Both the position numbers and the translations under genes were made by a program. 39,792 nt of DNA from Modicisalibacter sp049808615 (GTDB taxonomy: Bacteria; Pseudomonadota; Gammaproteobacteria; Pseudomonadales; Halomonadaceae), in contig NZ_JBNCAN010000034.1 of the NCBI RefSeq assembly GCF_049808615.1, positions 1-39,792 of the forward strand. Direction: 5' to 3'. Shown here in pieces: positions 38,647 to 39,792 of the stretch (the stretch's first letter is position 1; every line of letters begins with the position of its first letter). Under the pieces are notes generated by a model. The model made no database searches, was not told the origin of the DNA, and was given only the letters and a program-made list of their open reading frames with translations.

Positions 38647-39792
38647 TCAATATTGGCCAAAGCCCGAGCCTCCCTTGATTCTATCCATGATGCCTAGTTT
38701 GTAACTCTTGATGAAGATTTCTTCGGTCGGGTATTTCATCGCCGAATGCTCGAATAGCCAGGTCGATTGATTAACCTCATCAAACGTTGTCGCCTTGAGT
38801 TTTTCTCGGAAAAACGGCTCCTTCTTCACATCCTCAAACCCCACCAAACCCAATGCCGGCCTTACCTTACCGTCCCCGGGCTGCCAGTTGTGTTCCTGCC
38901 CCAGTTCACGCAGGTGTTCAGCAAAGGTCAGGGCCATGTGCTCGCTGATGCGGGAGTGGTGGGCCAGCGGCTTGAGCAGGTCGTAATCCGGCAAACGCGC
39001 CTCGGGATGCAGGGGCCCCGGGGGTGTCGCCGCCAGGATGCGTCGTGCTTCGTCGACGATGGCCTGGGTCAGGGCGTCCCAGGCACGATCGATGCGCCGC
39101 TGGATGGTGGCGTCGTCCCGGGCGCGCTCACGCAGCGCTACCAGGAAGGCCGCCTCCCATTGACCCGGGGCCAGTGCTCGGCCGCGCTCGAAGTAATAAT
39201 CTCTGAAGTAGCCCAGGCCACCGGCGATCAAGGGCGGGAAGGTCCACCACTTCTTGGGGTAGGCGCCGCCCAGCGTGCCGGTGCGGTCGTCGCTGGAATC
39301 CGTCACGAAGGCGCTCACCTGCTGCGCCCAGTCCCGGGGGTCGTACCACTCGCCGGTGTCCTCGTGCGCGGAGGGGCCGAGGATGCCGTCCTCGTGGGAA
39401 TGCAGCACGACGATGTTGCGCACGGCGCGGTGGGCGCTGGGGAAGGTGCCCATGCCCAGCGGATGCACCTCGCGTCCCGGACGGTGGGGGTCGGGTGTGA
39501 ACAGCCCGTCGCGCGGTGGCACGTTGCTGAAGGGCGTATCCGGGGAGAGCGCATTGTCGGCCACCGCCGGCTGCCACAGGAACAGATGGTCGATGCGCTG
39601 CTGGACACCGCGCTCGCCGAGCAGGTTGAGGGCGGTCAATATCACCCGCGCCCCCAGGGAATGGCCGATCAGATTGACCCGGATACCCGCCTCGAGCAAC
39701 TGGCCGAGCACGTTGACCAGCCGGCGCCCGCTCTGCATGGCCACGAACTCGGCCTCGATGAAGGCGGTGGCGCCGGTGTCCCCGGGCCAGGC
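38647..39792 (-). CDS. Alpha/beta-hydrolase (lipase/DUF900-like), 5'-truncated by window edge
   Basis: The frame stays open to base 39792, so the N terminus is missing; at least 381 residues are visible. The nucleophile elbow GHSLGAR follows a short strand (VNLIGHSLG), and WPGDTGAT, near the edge, resembles the start of this hydrolase group. A likely acid/His region is VVLHSHEDGILGP. About 200 residues follow that do not resemble a family I know (AHHSRISEHMALTFAEHLREL, EDVKKEPFFREKLKATTFDEV). GC falls sharply towards the 3' end. A lipoprotein gene follows directly, an order seen for type VI lipase effectors and their immunity proteins. Secretion is not shown. Confidence 0.75.
   Translation of the reverse strand, partial: AWPGDTGATAFIEAEFVAMQSGRRLVNVLGQLLEAGIRVNLIGHSLGARVILTALNLLGERGVQQRIDHLFLWQPAVADNALSPDTPFSNVPPRDGLFTPDPHRPGREVHPLGMGTFPSAHRAVRNIVVLHSHEDGILGPSAHEDTGEWYDPRDWAQQVSAFVTDSSDDRTGTLGGAYPKKWWTFPPLIAGGLGYFRDYYFERGRALAPGQWEAAFLVALRERARDDATIQRRIDRAWDALTQAIVDEARRILAATPPGPLHPEARLPDYDLLKPLAHHSRISEHMALTFAEHLRELGQEHNWQPGDGKVRPALGLVGFEDVKKEPFFREKLKATTFDEVNQSTWLFEHSAMKYPTEEIFIKSYKLGIMDRIKGGSGFGQY

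Noticed and set aside
1..39792. tRNA, rRNA, CRISPR array, prophage or integrase genes
   Set aside because: None was seen on either strand. There is no regularly spaced repeat array, and the only short tandem repeats are the three 7-bp copies at 2521-2549.

Overview
The window looks like a chromosomal segment of a halophilic gammaproteobacterium of the Halomonadaceae (Halomonas or Chromohalobacter type). This rests on its high GC content (about 60% by eye), the TRAP transporter followed by a universal-stress-protein gene, the taurine, arginine and carnitine-type catabolic genes, and general codon use. No tRNA, rRNA, CRISPR array or transposase gene was seen. Assignments come from reading translations and motifs; no database search was run.

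Layout. 1-1690: the end of a sugar/polyol catabolic cluster, with an SDR dehydrogenase cut by the window edge and a zinc alcohol dehydrogenase. 1848-2556: a FitAB/VapBC-type toxin-antitoxin pair on the minus strand with three phased repeats in its promoter. 2597-5298: an orphan cobS-cobT chelatase pair on the minus strand. 5478-6569: a ThiO/glycine-oxidase-like flavoprotein.

6576-18317 is the most coherent part and reads as a taurine (or related aminosulfonate) cluster: tauX and tauY (taurine dehydrogenase subunits), a MocR-type regulator that fits TauR, two tandem TRAP binding proteins, the small and large TRAP membrane subunits, a Usp protein, and two YeiH/TauZ-type putative sulfite/sulfate exporters. 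The second exporter is divergent from a YeiE-like LysR regulator (18418-19308). The binding-protein gene and its whole upstream region are tandemly duplicated with a period of 1,562 bp. Three upstream regions (tauX and both binding-protein genes) carry two CTGG-type half-sites exactly 23 bp apart, which look like TauR operators. The two copied leaders keep hairpins through compensatory changes. A short MITE-like element lies between tauX and tauY. The gene that would consume sulfoacetaldehyde (xsc, isfD or safD) is not in the window.

19342-22250: a TraX-family membrane protein, a class I glutamine amidotransferase and an IadA-type isoaspartyl dipeptidase that lacks one of the usual metal-binding histidines. 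22328-27567: a basic amino acid ABC transporter (hisP/hisQ/hisM-like plus a binding protein), a second binding-protein gene killed by one in-frame TAA, and astE (arginine succinyltransferase pathway). Together these suggest uptake and breakdown of arginine/ornithine, possibly including beta-aspartyl-arginine.

27759-37334: a lipocalin lipoprotein, hemerythrin, tartrate/D-malate dehydrogenase, a GT4 glycosyltransferase, a TVP38-family membrane protein, a gamma-butyrobetaine-type dioxygenase with a divergent LysR regulator, a small exported protein, MtfA peptidase and a GNAT-nitrilase fusion. 37467-39792: an alpha/beta hydrolase, cut by the window edge, followed by a propeller-like lipoprotein. 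GC falls towards the hydrolase C terminus and in the lipoprotein, a pattern seen in effector-immunity pairs.
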